Below, piece after piece: positions 46,068 to 54,856 of a DNA stretch of 64,000 nt. The position numbers were made by a program, and so were the translations under genes. The stretch covers positions 62,001 to 126,000 of the forward strand of contig DJOE01000017.1 in assembly GCA_002438405.1 (NCBI GenBank), in the 5' to 3' direction. The DNA comes from Cyanobacteria bacterium UBA6446 (GTDB lineage: Bacteria > Cyanobacteriota > Vampirovibrionia > Gastranaerophilales > Gastranaerophilaceae). Below the pieces are notes generated by a model. It had not been told where the DNA came from. It worked only from the letters and a program-made list of their open reading frames with translations, and did not search any database. The number at the start of each line of letters is the position of its first letter. Position 1 is the first letter of the stretch.

Positions 46068-47591
46068 CTAATCGTCGTTATAAATTTCTCTAAATTGAAG
46101 ACCGATTATGGCGCAATTGTCATCAATCTCGCTTCCCTCAACGCAAATTTGAACCGAATAACAACTTCCGCAAATTTCTGCTTTTTCTAAAACATCTGTT
46201 CCTATTGTCCAAATAGGAACATTTTCATCGATATTTGCCCAGCAGTTACTATCGTTAGATTCATCATTGTCATCTTTTGCCCAAACCAATTGATTAAAGT
46301 GGCGAGAAACTATATTTTCATAATCATCTGCGCATTTGCCATCATAGTCTTTATAAACAGAGCATTGAAATTTGTTATCAAATTCATCATCTAGAACAAA
46401 ATAAAACTCTTCTATAAGCTTTCTGTGGTGAATATTCCCAAGTGATAGAAATGGAGATTTCCACATAAAGGAAATACTTTCTCCGTTAAATGTTGTTCCG
46501 TAATCTTCATAAAAGACATTCCCATCAGTATCTGCTGTTAGAATGTAGGAATGAAAATTGCAGGCGGTTGTAATTTTTTGTGGAACTTCTCTTTTGTACC
46601 AAGAGTGATTTACATAATCATTTATCCAAATTGTATTGTAGTATTCGTTTCCTAAATAAGGAAAGAAGTGCCAAGTTTGATTTTTATTTTCATAGTGCAG
46701 AACCTTTGTATATTTAAGTCTTGCGGTGTCAAAATTATCAAACTCGTTTTTGATATTCTTTGAAATTTCTGAACCCAAGCGAATTTGATTTAATTCTCCA
46801 ACTTGTTCAAGAGCAAAAATTCCGTTGCTTAAAAAATATTGTTTGTTATCAACATTTACAATTGAACTTTTTGCCATTGTGCCTTTATCAGCGAATAACA
46901 TTACTGAAAAATCTGACGGATTTGAGCCGGATAACAAATAAACTCGTTCTTTTTTATAGATTGCAAGATAATCTTTATAGGTATGAATTGCTGTGATATC
47001 AGCTGTATCTGTATGAAAATCACTGATATAACCTGCATCATTCTCGGTTTTGAAATCATTGTATGTACCGAGTGCTGAATAATAGATGGTTGATGTGTCT
47101 GAACACCAAACTCTTCCTTTATAAACGGTTACACAATCCGGATAAAATATATTTCCGGCTTTGTTTTTGAGATTGCAATTTACAATATCAAAATTTGAAT
47201 TGTCTTTTATATAAAACATTTCGTCTGAATCAGTTGCAACAATAACTCCTCGCAAAAAATTTACAAATTGAACTTTCCGCCCTGTGATAGTTTTGTCGAG
47301 AGTTTTTAGAATACCTGAGGACTCAGAATAAACATAAATTTTCCCGCTTTTTGTTGCGATAATCAATTTATATAGCCCGTCTGATTCCATTTCATTCATT
47401 GCAATGATTGGCTCTTTTTCAGGCAAATTAAGTAATAAAGTGTTCCCTTTTTGTTTAACAATTCCTTTGTTGTTATAGAGTTCAACATTTTTTGAATCCG
47501 TCCAATAAAGAATTTTTGAACTCAAGCCAAGTTCTGTCTTTGTCGAAGATTGACAAATTCCTCCCGACAAGTCAAAATAATTTATATCCAT
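46068..47591 (-). CDS. Tail nozzle / DNA-stabilisation-like protein
   Basis: 507 residues with repeated beta-blade patterns (DGLYKLIIATKSGKIYVYSE; VYKGRVWCSDTSTIYYSAL; YKDYLAIYKKERVYLLSGS; NKQYFLSNGIFALEQVG), as in the beta-propeller nozzle proteins (P22 gp10, T7 gp12 type) that close the short tail. GTYNDF after YYSALG is typical. Identity is inferred from the pattern and from the neck genes around it. No spike or fibre gene accompanies it. Confidence 0.65.
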   Translation of the reverse strand: MDINYFDLSGGICQSSTKTELGLSSKILYWTDSKNVELYNNKGIVKQKGNTLLLNLPEKEPIIAMNEMESDGLYKLIIATKSGKIYVYSESSGILKTLDKTITGRKVQFVNFLRGVIVATDSDEMFYIKDNSNFDIVNCNLKNKAGNIFYPDCVTVYKGRVWCSDTSTIYYSALGTYNDFKTENDAGYISDFHTDTADITAIHTYKDYLAIYKKERVYLLSGSNPSDFSVMLFADKGTMAKSSIVNVDNKQYFLSNGIFALEQVGELNQIRLGSEISKNIKNEFDNFDTARLKYTKVLHYENKNQTWHFFPYLGNEYYNTIWINDYVNHSWYKREVPQKITTACNFHSYILTADTDGNVFYEDYGTTFNGESISFMWKSPFLSLGNIHHRKLIEEFYFVLDDEFDNKFQCSVYKDYDGKCADDYENIVSRHFNQLVWAKDDNDESNDSNCWANIDENVPIWTIGTDVLEKAEICGSCYSVQICVEGSEIDDNCAIIGLQFREIYNDD

Positions 47592-47603
47592 ATTTTTCTA
47601 ACC

Positions 47604-48092
47604 TCAAACTCTTTCACTGTACCAACGGATTTTTGAGCGGATAAAACTTCCGACATCTTTTTTCGAAACCCAAGGATAAGGCGGAAGATAAATTATATCA
47701 ATTTTTCCAAAACTCGTTGTTTTAGGATTGTTTTGACCGAATTCGTAATGTGTCAAAACCGTTTGCGGTGTAATTTCAATTGAATATTTTTTGCAAAGTT
47801 CTGAACAAAATTTCATACAAGATTCAAATTGAATAGGTGAAATCGGAAATTTTCCGACATCATCATGAGACTTAAATCCAGACATTGAGCAGAGTGCAAC
47901 TCCAATTGATCCTGTATTTCCACCACCTGTGTGGGCTGCATAATTCCCGTCAGAACAATTTAAATTATCTTCCGGTTTGTGAATTCCATTATAAATTCTT
48001 CCGTCTTTATCTATCAAAAAATGATAGAACTGTTTTTCGAACTGGGTCGGATAATATCTTCCGGCAGTCCAATGTAAAATAATTCGTTTCAT
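47604..48092 (-). CDS. N-acetylmuramoyl-L-alanine amidase (phage endolysin-like)
   Basis: 162 residues, Amidase_2/PGRP fold. Zinc ligands are in IILHWTAG (His6 or so), AAHTGGGNTGSIGVALC and VLTHYEFGQNNPKT; the Lys/Thr of the last motif is also present. It cuts the bond between peptide and MurNAc. There is no signal peptide, so a holin or lysis would be needed. The ATG at 48092 overlaps the regulator's TGA (ATGA), so the two are translationally coupled. Confidence 0.88.
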   Translation of the reverse strand: MKRIILHWTAGRYYPTQFEKQFYHFLIDKDGRIYNGIHKPEDNLNCSDGNYAAHTGGGNTGSIGVALCSMSGFKSHDDVGKFPISPIQFESCMKFCSELCKKYSIEITPQTVLTHYEFGQNNPKTTSFGKIDIIYLPPYPWVSKKDVGSFIRSKIRWYSERV

Positions 48093-48346
48093 ACCACAAC
48101 ATACCTCTCTGCAATTTTCCACTTTGGATTGAGGTGCATGTAAACAACAACCGCATTAACCCTGTTTCTTGCTTTTAGTTTCAACAATATTGATGCAATA
48201 TGAGTTTGCACCGTTCGTATTGAAATGTTCAGTTTTAAAGCAACTTCCTTATCTGTAAATCCGCAAGCAATCAGAGTTAGCACATCATGTTCTTTTGGTG
48301 ATAACTTCATCAAACTTCCTTTTTTATCTGATTTAATTACCCTCAT
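48089..48346 (-). CDS. GerE/LuxR-type helix-turn-helix regulator
   Basis: 85 residues (73 if ATG 48310, which has AAGGA upstream, is used). It is a GerE domain only: LSPKEHDVLTLIACGFTDKEVALKLNISIRTVQTHIASILLKL. No receiver or autoinducer domain, like small stand-alone regulators. Its coupling to the amidase and its place at the head of the structural genes suggest that it controls the cassette. A hairpin-prone purine tract (48401-48445) lies between it and the upstream gene. Confidence 0.85.
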   Translation of the reverse strand: MRVIKSDKKGSLMKLSPKEHDVLTLIACGFTDKEVALKLNISIRTVQTHIASILLKLKARNRVNAVVVYMHLNPKWKIAERYVVV

Positions 48347-48400
48347 ATTACCTTAATTAACCCTTCTGTTTTTTAATAATATTTCCACTTCTAAAAAAAT

Positions 48401-48445
48401 AAGAGGGGAAAGGGGAGGGTAGGTAGAGAAATAATATCCCCTCTT
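48401..48445 (-). terminator. Possible attenuator hairpin before the regulator gene
   Basis: AAGAGGGG at 48401-48408 pairs exactly with CCCCTCTT at 48438-48445; the loop is 29 bases and G-rich on the plus strand. No T-run follows directly on the minus strand, so termination is uncertain. Confidence 0.3.
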
Positions 48446-48483
48446 AAATTGCATAAGAATTAAATTATCGAAGAACTAAAAAG

Positions 48484-48849
48484 TTAATAGGTAGTTTTTA
48501 TTAAACCGATTTTAAGATTTGAAAAGTTTGAATAGCACCTCTTCTTAACACCAAATTCGTTATAGTTCAAATAGAATGTTCCGCCACGGCGTTTTGAATA
48601 GTCAAATTCTTTTCGTTCGTAGAGAATTTTTGATTGTATTTGTTTCCAAAAATCAATCGCTTTTCTATTTGAAAATCTCAAGCTTGATAAATTGTTATTT
48701 TTATCAAGTCGTGTCAATTGGATAACAAAATGATTACATATAGGACATTTCGCAAGTAAATCCAATTCACACACAACAAAATTATCCGTAGGGGACAACA
48801 CAAAACTCCTCGTTTTACGAAGTCCTCCACAGCAATGAATATATCCCAT
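48484..48849 (-). CDS. Small Cys-rich protein at the head of the phage cassette
   Basis: 121 residues. HCCGGLRK near the N-terminus and CPICNHFVIQL at about 34-44 could bind one zinc; the rest is basic and beta-rich (LRFSNRKAIDFWKQIQ, GTFYLNYNEFGVKKRCYS). Not recognised; a nucleic-acid-binding role is a guess. ATG 48849 has AGGAG 6 bases upstream; the longer frame to 48876 has none. It is the first gene after the 30-base palindrome. Confidence 0.65.
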   Translation of the reverse strand: MGYIHCCGGLRKTRSFVLSPTDNFVVCELDLLAKCPICNHFVIQLTRLDKNNNLSSLRFSNRKAIDFWKQIQSKILYERKEFDYSKRRGGTFYLNYNEFGVKKRCYSNFSNLKIGLIKTTY

Positions 48850-48987
48850 AACACACTCCTGTGAGAATGTCGGCAAACAGCTTTACCATCAAAAAGATAA
48901 TTTATCTTTTAGGGATTTTTATTTTCCCTGGGCTTGAACCTTAACCGATTACTTTTTAAGTATAACGGATTTTCAAAAAAAATAAAG

Positions 48988-49017
48988 TCCGTATTTTTAC
49001 GTACGTAAAAATACGGA
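48988..49017. promoter_or_regulatory. 30-base perfect palindrome upstream of the phage cassette
   Basis: Begins TCCGTATTTTTACGT and continues with its exact reverse complement, with no loop. It lies 139 bases before the first cassette gene, in a 200-base spacer that also has partial half-sites (ATAACGGAT at 48962-48970). A perfect dyad of this length suggests a dimeric regulator site, a recombination site or a cruciform. Confidence 0.6.
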
Positions 49018-49058
49018 TAGACAACTGGTGAAACCTTTACTATGAGTGGGCGGAATTA

Positions 49059-49086
49059 AAAAAGATGCAAAAAATTGCATCTTTTT
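49059..49086 (-). terminator. Rho-independent terminator after dxr
   Basis: AAAAAGATGCAA/TTGCATCTTTTT, 12 base pairs with a 4-base loop and T-run on the minus strand. It separates dxr from the phage cassette. Confidence 0.8.
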
Positions 49087-49119
49087 AGAAAAATTAATTT
49101 TGAGGCATGCCCAATTTTT

Positions 49120-50259
49120 TTATAAAATTTCTCTAGTTTTTAATCTTATTTCTTTGTCGATTTCGAAAATTTCATCAATTGTCGGTGCTTTCACAAGCTT
49201 GTGAGTTTCCATCATTTTTTCAACAATTTTATAAATATCATAAAGTCGGATTTTATCTTGCAAAAATGCAAAGACAGCTTCTTCATTAGCGGCATTAAGA
49301 CAAACAGTTGCACTCCCTCCGAGTTTGCCAGCATGGTATGCAAGTTTTACACTCGGGAATTTTTCAAAATCAGGTTTCTCAAAATCAAGATGAGCAATTT
49401 CAGAAAAACTGAAACTCTTTGATTTAATTCCTGCGTAACGTTCCGGATATGTAATCGCATACTGGATTGGAATATGCATGCTAGGAAGTCCAAGTTGAGC
49501 TATAACACTCCCATCAACATACTCAATTGCTGAGTGGACAACACTTTGAGGGTGAACAACAACATCAATTTTTTCATAAGGCATATTGAACAAATGATGT
49601 GCTTCAATGATTTCCAATCCCTTGTTCATCAATGTTGCAGAATCAACAGTGATTTTTTTACCCATGTTCCATCTAGGGTGCGCAAGAGCTTGTGCAACAG
49701 TTGCATTTTTCATGTCCTCTATTGTTTTATGTAAAAATGGACCACCACTTGCTGTTATGATAAGTTTATCAACTTGTGAAATATCTTTTATGCATTGATG
49801 AATTGCGCAATGTTCACTATCCACGGGAACTATTTTGACACCGTTTTTTCTTGCTTTTTGCATTACAATATCTCCTGCCATAACAAGAGTTTCTTTGTTT
49901 GCAAGTGCAATATCAATACCGTTTTCTATCGCTTTTAGAGTCGGTTTTAAACCTATTTTGCCGGAAACAGAAACTAATATTATATCATTTTCTTTGTTTG
50001 AACAAATTTCTTCTAAACCCTCTTCTCCATAAAGAACTTTAGTATTTGGTATATCTATTTTTTTGTCTGTTTTTTTACCTATACAAACGTATTTTGGTTT
50101 AAATTTAAGAGCTTGTTGTTTTAGAAGTTCAACATTTCCACCGGCAGAAAGTGCAATAATTTCAAACTTGTCTTGCAACTTTTCAATAACTTCAAGTGCT
50201 TGTGTTCCGATTGAACCTGTTGAACCTAATATACTTATTCTTCTTTTATTATTCATCAT
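49120..50259 (-). CDS. dxr: 1-deoxy-D-xylulose 5-phosphate reductoisomerase
   Basis: 379 residues, normal length; second enzyme of the MEP isoprenoid pathway. NADPH site GSTGSIGTQALEV, metal site VDSEHCAIHQ, and AHPRWNMGKKITVDSATLMNKGLE are intact. AAAAGGATT precedes two adjacent ATG codons (50259 and 50256), either of which may be used. Ends with its own terminator. Confidence 0.96.
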   Translation of the reverse strand: MMNNKRRISILGSTGSIGTQALEVIEKLQDKFEIIALSAGGNVELLKQQALKFKPKYVCIGKKTDKKIDIPNTKVLYGEEGLEEICSNKENDIILVSVSGKIGLKPTLKAIENGIDIALANKETLVMAGDIVMQKARKNGVKIVPVDSEHCAIHQCIKDISQVDKLIITASGGPFLHKTIEDMKNATVAQALAHPRWNMGKKITVDSATLMNKGLEIIEAHHLFNMPYEKIDVVVHPQSVVHSAIEYVDGSVIAQLGLPSMHIPIQYAITYPERYAGIKSKSFSFSEIAHLDFEKPDFEKFPSVKLAYHAGKLGGSATVCLNAANEEAVFAFLQDKIRLYDIYKIVEKMMETHKLVKAPTIDEIFEIDKEIRLKTREIL

Positions 50260-50273
50260 AATCCTTTTAATTC

Positions 50274-51992
50274 TTAAAGTAATTCTTTTTGAATTGTTTT
50301 TCCCTCAATATTTTCAGCACTTACAGGCAGTGCAAAATGGAAACTTGATCCTTTTTCTTCTGTACTGTCGCACCAAATAGCTCCCCTGTGAGCTTTGACT
50401 AACTGTCTTGCAATCGGAAGTCCTAATCCTGTCCCGCCAACCTTTCGGGATAAACTGTTCTCTATCTGTGTAAATTTGTCAAATGCTTTTAATAAGTTTT
50501 CTTTTTTGATACCTATACCCTCATCTATTACACTAACAACAATGTAGTTGCCATTTAGTTGTTTAATTTCGTTTTCAAAGTAAGGGTTTGTAGTGATTTC
50601 ATCTGCATTTTTTAATTCAGATTTTATTGTTATATTTTTACCCTTAGGGGTGAATTTAATTGCGTTAGAAACAAGGTTTGTCAAAACTTGACCAAGACGT
50701 TGAGAATCTGCATAAATATCAGGCAAATTGTCTTGTTCCTCGGCTTTGAAAATAATTTCGTGTTCTTTGGCAACGCAATCAAAATTGTTTTTAACATTTT
50801 CAATTACAGAATGAATATTCATAGTCTTGTAGTTGAAATCCATTTTACCTGCTTCAATTTTGTTGATGTCAAGAATATCATTGATTATGCTTGTTAAATT
50901 TTCAACGTTTCTTTTCGCCATATCAATAAATTTGACTGCATTCTCTCCTAACACCCCGCAACGTCCGCTTGCAAGGATTGCGAGGGCATTTTTTATCGGT
51001 GTTAATGGAGTTCTCAATTCGTGAGAAACGATTGAAATAAATTCTGATTTTACTCGTTCAAGTTTTTCTAATTCTTGATTTTTTTCGATAATTTCTTTGT
51101 ACAATCCTGCACTTTTTAATGGAAGTGAAACTTGTTGAACAATTGTTTGAAAATAAGCTGCATCATCAGTTGTGAAAGGCTTTTCTTTGAAAATTTCAAT
51201 ACAACCAAAAAAATTATCTCCTAAATCAATTGGTGCAAACATATTGTCATATTGAAAGATTGTAAAAGTAAATTTGTTATTTGGATTTTTGATGTTTTTG
51301 ATGATTTTTAAATTCTTATCATCAATATCAAAAGGGACATTTCGATTTTCAAATAAGGATTTGTAATTTAGAATTGCACGAAGTTTCAATGCGCTCATCA
51401 ATTCTTCTGAAATATCATACAAAGAATCAATCAATAATACCGGTTCATGTTCAAAGCCGAAAGAAATTGTACAAGTCAAGTCAAAGCTCAATGATTTATC
51501 AAGTCCTTCAATCATATAACTTAGAAGTTCTTTTGTATCAAGAGTTCCGGCAAATTGAGAGCTTGTATTATATAGAACATTCAGTTTGTATAAACTATCG
51601 GCCAAGTCTTTGTTTTTGACGGATAATTTGTCTAAGTTTTCTTTTGTTTTTAGGTGGGTATTTATTGTTGAAACAATCAAATTATCAGAGAAATTGTCCA
51701 TTATAAATCCACTGACAGTTTTAGAAATTTCGTCATTTACTTCAATTCCGTCTGTCAAAAGAAGAATTTGAGAATTCTCCAGTTTTGATTTTATTTTTTT
51801 GATTGTTAGTAATGGGTTGAGGATTTGAATTTTATCATCAATTACAATGACATCAGGCGGTTCAACTTCAAGCAAATCAAATACAGATGTTGCAGTGCAG
51901 CATGAATTGAACTTGTAGAACCTGTTGTCAAACAATGCTCTATACTTCTTTATGATAAAATCATTTTCTGATATCAGTAATATATTCCCCAT
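50274..51992 (-). CDS. Hybrid sensor histidine kinase with N-terminal receiver-like domain and GAF
   Basis: 572 residues. About 1-115 is a receiver-like fold (VIVIDD with Asp52/53), but the usual Lys near residue 100 (KPF) is replaced by DNF, so phosphorylation there is doubtful. A GAF-like region covers about 140-295, HisKA has SHELRTPLTPI with His324, and the ATPase has an intact DEGIGI and GGTGLGLPIARQL. Cytoplasmic. It is followed by dxr 14 bases later, possibly co-transcribed. Its partner is unknown. Confidence 0.87.
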   Translation of the reverse strand: MGNILLISENDFIIKKYRALFDNRFYKFNSCCTATSVFDLLEVEPPDVIVIDDKIQILNPLLTIKKIKSKLENSQILLLTDGIEVNDEISKTVSGFIMDNFSDNLIVSTINTHLKTKENLDKLSVKNKDLADSLYKLNVLYNTSSQFAGTLDTKELLSYMIEGLDKSLSFDLTCTISFGFEHEPVLLIDSLYDISEELMSALKLRAILNYKSLFENRNVPFDIDDKNLKIIKNIKNPNNKFTFTIFQYDNMFAPIDLGDNFFGCIEIFKEKPFTTDDAAYFQTIVQQVSLPLKSAGLYKEIIEKNQELEKLERVKSEFISIVSHELRTPLTPIKNALAILASGRCGVLGENAVKFIDMAKRNVENLTSIINDILDINKIEAGKMDFNYKTMNIHSVIENVKNNFDCVAKEHEIIFKAEEQDNLPDIYADSQRLGQVLTNLVSNAIKFTPKGKNITIKSELKNADEITTNPYFENEIKQLNGNYIVVSVIDEGIGIKKENLLKAFDKFTQIENSLSRKVGGTGLGLPIARQLVKAHRGAIWCDSTEEKGSSFHFALPVSAENIEGKTIQKELL

Positions 51993-52046
51993 AACTATAT
52001 TGTAAAATGAGTATTTTATTTGGCAAGTTAGTAAATAAAATTAAAC

Positions 52047-53354
52047 TTATAACAATACTTGGGTTGCGAGAATGATTTTATGACTGTCATCTCTAGTTTG
52101 ATTTTGACAAAATACGTAGTTTAGAACAATTTTCAAAGCTTGACCTTTGATAAACCAGTTCAAGCCAATAGTATATTCTCTTTGGTGGTCGTGAGGTTTA
52201 TCTCTATTGGGGTCAAACTGGTCAATTCTACCAATAAGTTGAAGTTGTGGTGTAAATTTCCAACCTGCGGTAGCTGCAAAACCAGAGGCTTTGTTTGCAC
52301 TTATTCCATTTGAACCGCTGTATCCGTCTGCAATTGCGGCTTCAAAATTTGTCCATAATTTTTTGTGTTTGTAACCTACATAAATACTTCCAACACCGTA
52401 ATCAATACCGTTATGCCCACCATTGAAACCGCCACCAATAGTGAGTTTCCCGAGTTTTTTATCTTGACTTCCAAAAGGTTTTATGTTTAACCAGCCAGTG
52501 AATTCTGCCCCAGGAAAACCGCTTGTGACAAATCGACCGGAAGATCCGAATGCGATATTATAATCTACATATTCATAATTCCCTAAGACTTTTACTGACA
52601 TTGAACGTGCATTACCAAAATTTCTTGCAATTTGTGAACGAGAAACAAATGGAATAATAAATGAAGATGTTCCACCCTCAATACCTGTTTGAACCCTTGA
52701 ATAACCTGCAATAATTTGGTGATGCGGAATTTTTGTATTGGTTATATATGCATCTGCTACAAGTCCGTCAATAATGTTCAATCCCTCTTGAGGAATTGGT
52801 TTAAATGCTAATTTGAATTTATAATCTTTGTCTTTAAAAACACCATAAGCACCAATATTTGTTGTTAAATTGTCATATTTTGTTGAGTATTGAGAATTAA
52901 ATAATCCGCTGACACTTCCTCTATATCCGCCATATAGTTGGATTTTGTGTAGTGGGCCTTTTTCATAACGGTATGTTAATTCATCTTTTAAAAGGAATGA
53001 TTGAATATCTGTTCTTGTGATTTTTGAATGAATAATTTTTCCTAGTAAGGTATCTTCATCAATGATATTATCATTATTTTTATCCAACTGTTTGAATATA
53101 GCAAAATCAAGTTCTTCATTATCTAAAACGGAATCGTCATCTTCTTCTTTGTGATTGTCATTTTCTGCAACTTGTTCAACTTCTTGAGTTTGATTATTTG
53201 TATCAAAAAGTTCATCGTTTGATTCTAAAACGATTTCGTTTTCTTGCTCGGTTGTCAGGAGTTCTTCAGCGATATATTCAGGGGCTTTTGCTTGTACTGT
53301 TTGGGGTATTATCAATAAAGCTGAAATGATTAACAGTTTTAAGATAGTTTTCAT
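52047..53354 (-). CDS. Outer-membrane beta-barrel (porin-like) protein
   Basis: 435 residues. A signal peptide covers about 1-22 (MKTILKLLIISALLIIPQTVQA). About 30-110 is very acidic and holds an EF-hand-like loop, DKNNDNIIDEDT. From about 125 on, alternating amphipathic strands (IQLYGGYRGSVSGLFNSQYS, FKLAFKPIPQ, TIGLNWFIKG, KIILATQVLL) fit a porin O/P-type barrel ending in a hydrophobic residue. It probably conducts small solutes. The acidic Ca-binding-like neck is unusual. Confidence 0.78.
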   Translation of the reverse strand: MKTILKLLIISALLIIPQTVQAKAPEYIAEELLTTEQENEIVLESNDELFDTNNQTQEVEQVAENDNHKEEDDDSVLDNEELDFAIFKQLDKNNDNIIDEDTLLGKIIHSKITRTDIQSFLLKDELTYRYEKGPLHKIQLYGGYRGSVSGLFNSQYSTKYDNLTTNIGAYGVFKDKDYKFKLAFKPIPQEGLNIIDGLVADAYITNTKIPHHQIIAGYSRVQTGIEGGTSSFIIPFVSRSQIARNFGNARSMSVKVLGNYEYVDYNIAFGSSGRFVTSGFPGAEFTGWLNIKPFGSQDKKLGKLTIGGGFNGGHNGIDYGVGSIYVGYKHKKLWTNFEAAIADGYSGSNGISANKASGFAATAGWKFTPQLQLIGRIDQFDPNRDKPHDHQREYTIGLNWFIKGQALKIVLNYVFCQNQTRDDSHKIILATQVLL

Positions 53355-53416
53355 TATTTGCTTATTATAACATGATTTTTGTAGATTTCATAATGTTTTT
53401 ATTGTATATTTTTTTT

Positions 53417-54841
53417 ATGCCGAATAAAATTAAAAATAATAAACAGACTGATATAAAAGCCCCAATTGTAGAAGCATTGAAAACAGCGTATGAAAACCCG
53501 ACTTATCAATTCCATATCCCAGGGCATACAAAAGGATTGGGTACTCTTCCTGATTTTAGAAAACTTGTCGGAAGAAAAGCTCTAATGGTTGATACAACTG
53601 ATGAGTTTGATAATTTGGGAACTTTGACTCCTGCAACAGGTCCGATTAAGGAAGCTGAAGAACTTGCTGCAAAAGCATTTGGTGCTAAAAAAACTTTCTT
53701 TTTATTAAATGGCTCAACAATAGGAAACCTTGCCATTGCAATGGGCTTAACTAAAAAAGGTCAAAAAGTTATTGTAAACAGAAATTGCCACCGTTCAATT
53801 TTGACAGGCTTAATTATCTCTGGAGCTGATCCGTTGTGGATTATTCCGGAAAAATTCAGTGACTGGGGGTTGTGGGGAAATATAGATGCAAAATCGGTCG
53901 AAGAATTGTTGCAAAAACACGATGATGTGTCTGCGGTTTGGATTACAAACCCTACTTATGAGGGGGTTGTGTCTGATGTTAGAGCAATTTCTGAAATATG
54001 TAAAAAGTATAATGTGCCATTGATTGTTGATGAAGCTCACGGTTGTTTGTGGAATTTTAATGACAAATTGCCTGAAACTTCTTTGAAATTAGGTGCTGAT
54101 ATAGTTGTTCATTCTTTGCATAAAACAGGCGGAAGTATGAGCCAATCTTCAATGCTTCATATCAGTGAAAATTCAAAAATTAATGCAGAAGATGTTGAAC
54201 GTTCTTTGATGCTTTTACATACAACAAGTCCGTCCTTGATGCTACTTGCAAGTTTAGATGCAGCAAGGGCAAACCTCCAAAGCAGAAGAGGTCAACGACA
54301 ACTTGCAAAAGCTATTTCAAATGCAAAATATTTGCGTTCTGAAATTGATAAAATGGATACAATACATCAATTAAAATCAGATTTTGGATACAAAACAGAT
54401 GTTACAAAAGTGTTCATTAAAGCTGACGGATTGTCTGGTAAAAGATTAGAATCAATTTTGGAAATTGATTTTGGTATTGAAGTTGAAAGTGCATCAGATG
54501 CCGGTATTTTGATTTTGAGTAACATTGGCAACAAGCGTTCGGATTTTGAATATTTGGTTGAATGTCTAAAGAAAATTGATACTCACGATTACAAAGATAT
54601 TTATTACCTTGAAAATAAAAAACACATGCCTATGCTTACTCCAATTATTAAAAAGAATTTGAGAGATGCATATTTTTCAGAAAAAGAAATTATTCCAAAA
54701 GAACAAGCCGTAGGCAGATTGTCTGGAGAAGTAGTTGCAGAATGTCCTCCGGGGATTTCAATATTACTTCCGGGGGAATTGATTACGGAAGCTCATTTAC
54801 CATATTTGACCGATTATGATGTAATTGAAGTTCTAAAATAG
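53417..54841 (+). CDS. Orn/Lys/Arg decarboxylase-family PLP enzyme
   Basis: 474 residues. FHIPGHTKGLGTLPDF, LLNGSTIGNLA, the PLP-lysine motif VVHSLHKTGGSMSQSSMLH and the C-terminal ECPPGISILLPGELI identify the fold-I amino acid decarboxylase family. The family makes polyamine precursors from Arg, Lys or Orn; the substrate cannot be told from sequence. I chose ATG 53417, since upstream residues are hydrophobic and not family-like. TATATT ends 6 bases before this ATG and no ribosome site exists, so the mRNA may be leaderless. Confidence 0.9.
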   Translation: MPNKIKNNKQTDIKAPIVEALKTAYENPTYQFHIPGHTKGLGTLPDFRKLVGRKALMVDTTDEFDNLGTLTPATGPIKEAEELAAKAFGAKKTFFLLNGSTIGNLAIAMGLTKKGQKVIVNRNCHRSILTGLIISGADPLWIIPEKFSDWGLWGNIDAKSVEELLQKHDDVSAVWITNPTYEGVVSDVRAISEICKKYNVPLIVDEAHGCLWNFNDKLPETSLKLGADIVVHSLHKTGGSMSQSSMLHISENSKINAEDVERSLMLLHTTSPSLMLLASLDAARANLQSRRGQRQLAKAISNAKYLRSEIDKMDTIHQLKSDFGYKTDVTKVFIKADGLSGKRLESILEIDFGIEVESASDAGILILSNIGNKRSDFEYLVECLKKIDTHDYKDIYYLENKKHMPMLTPIIKKNLRDAYFSEKEIIPKEQAVGRLSGEVVAECPPGISILLPGELITEAHLPYLTDYDVIEVLK

Positions 54842-54856
54842 CAATTGATTTTTTAA

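Noticed and set aside
38585..48849. Ordinary active prophage
   Set aside because: No integrase, repressor, replication or host-recognition gene and no visible att duplication; the left junction with tgt is 4 bases.
38585..48849. Tailocin or type VI-like contractile device
   Set aside because: The genes are for capsid, portal and packaging; no sheath, tube or baseplate protein is seen.
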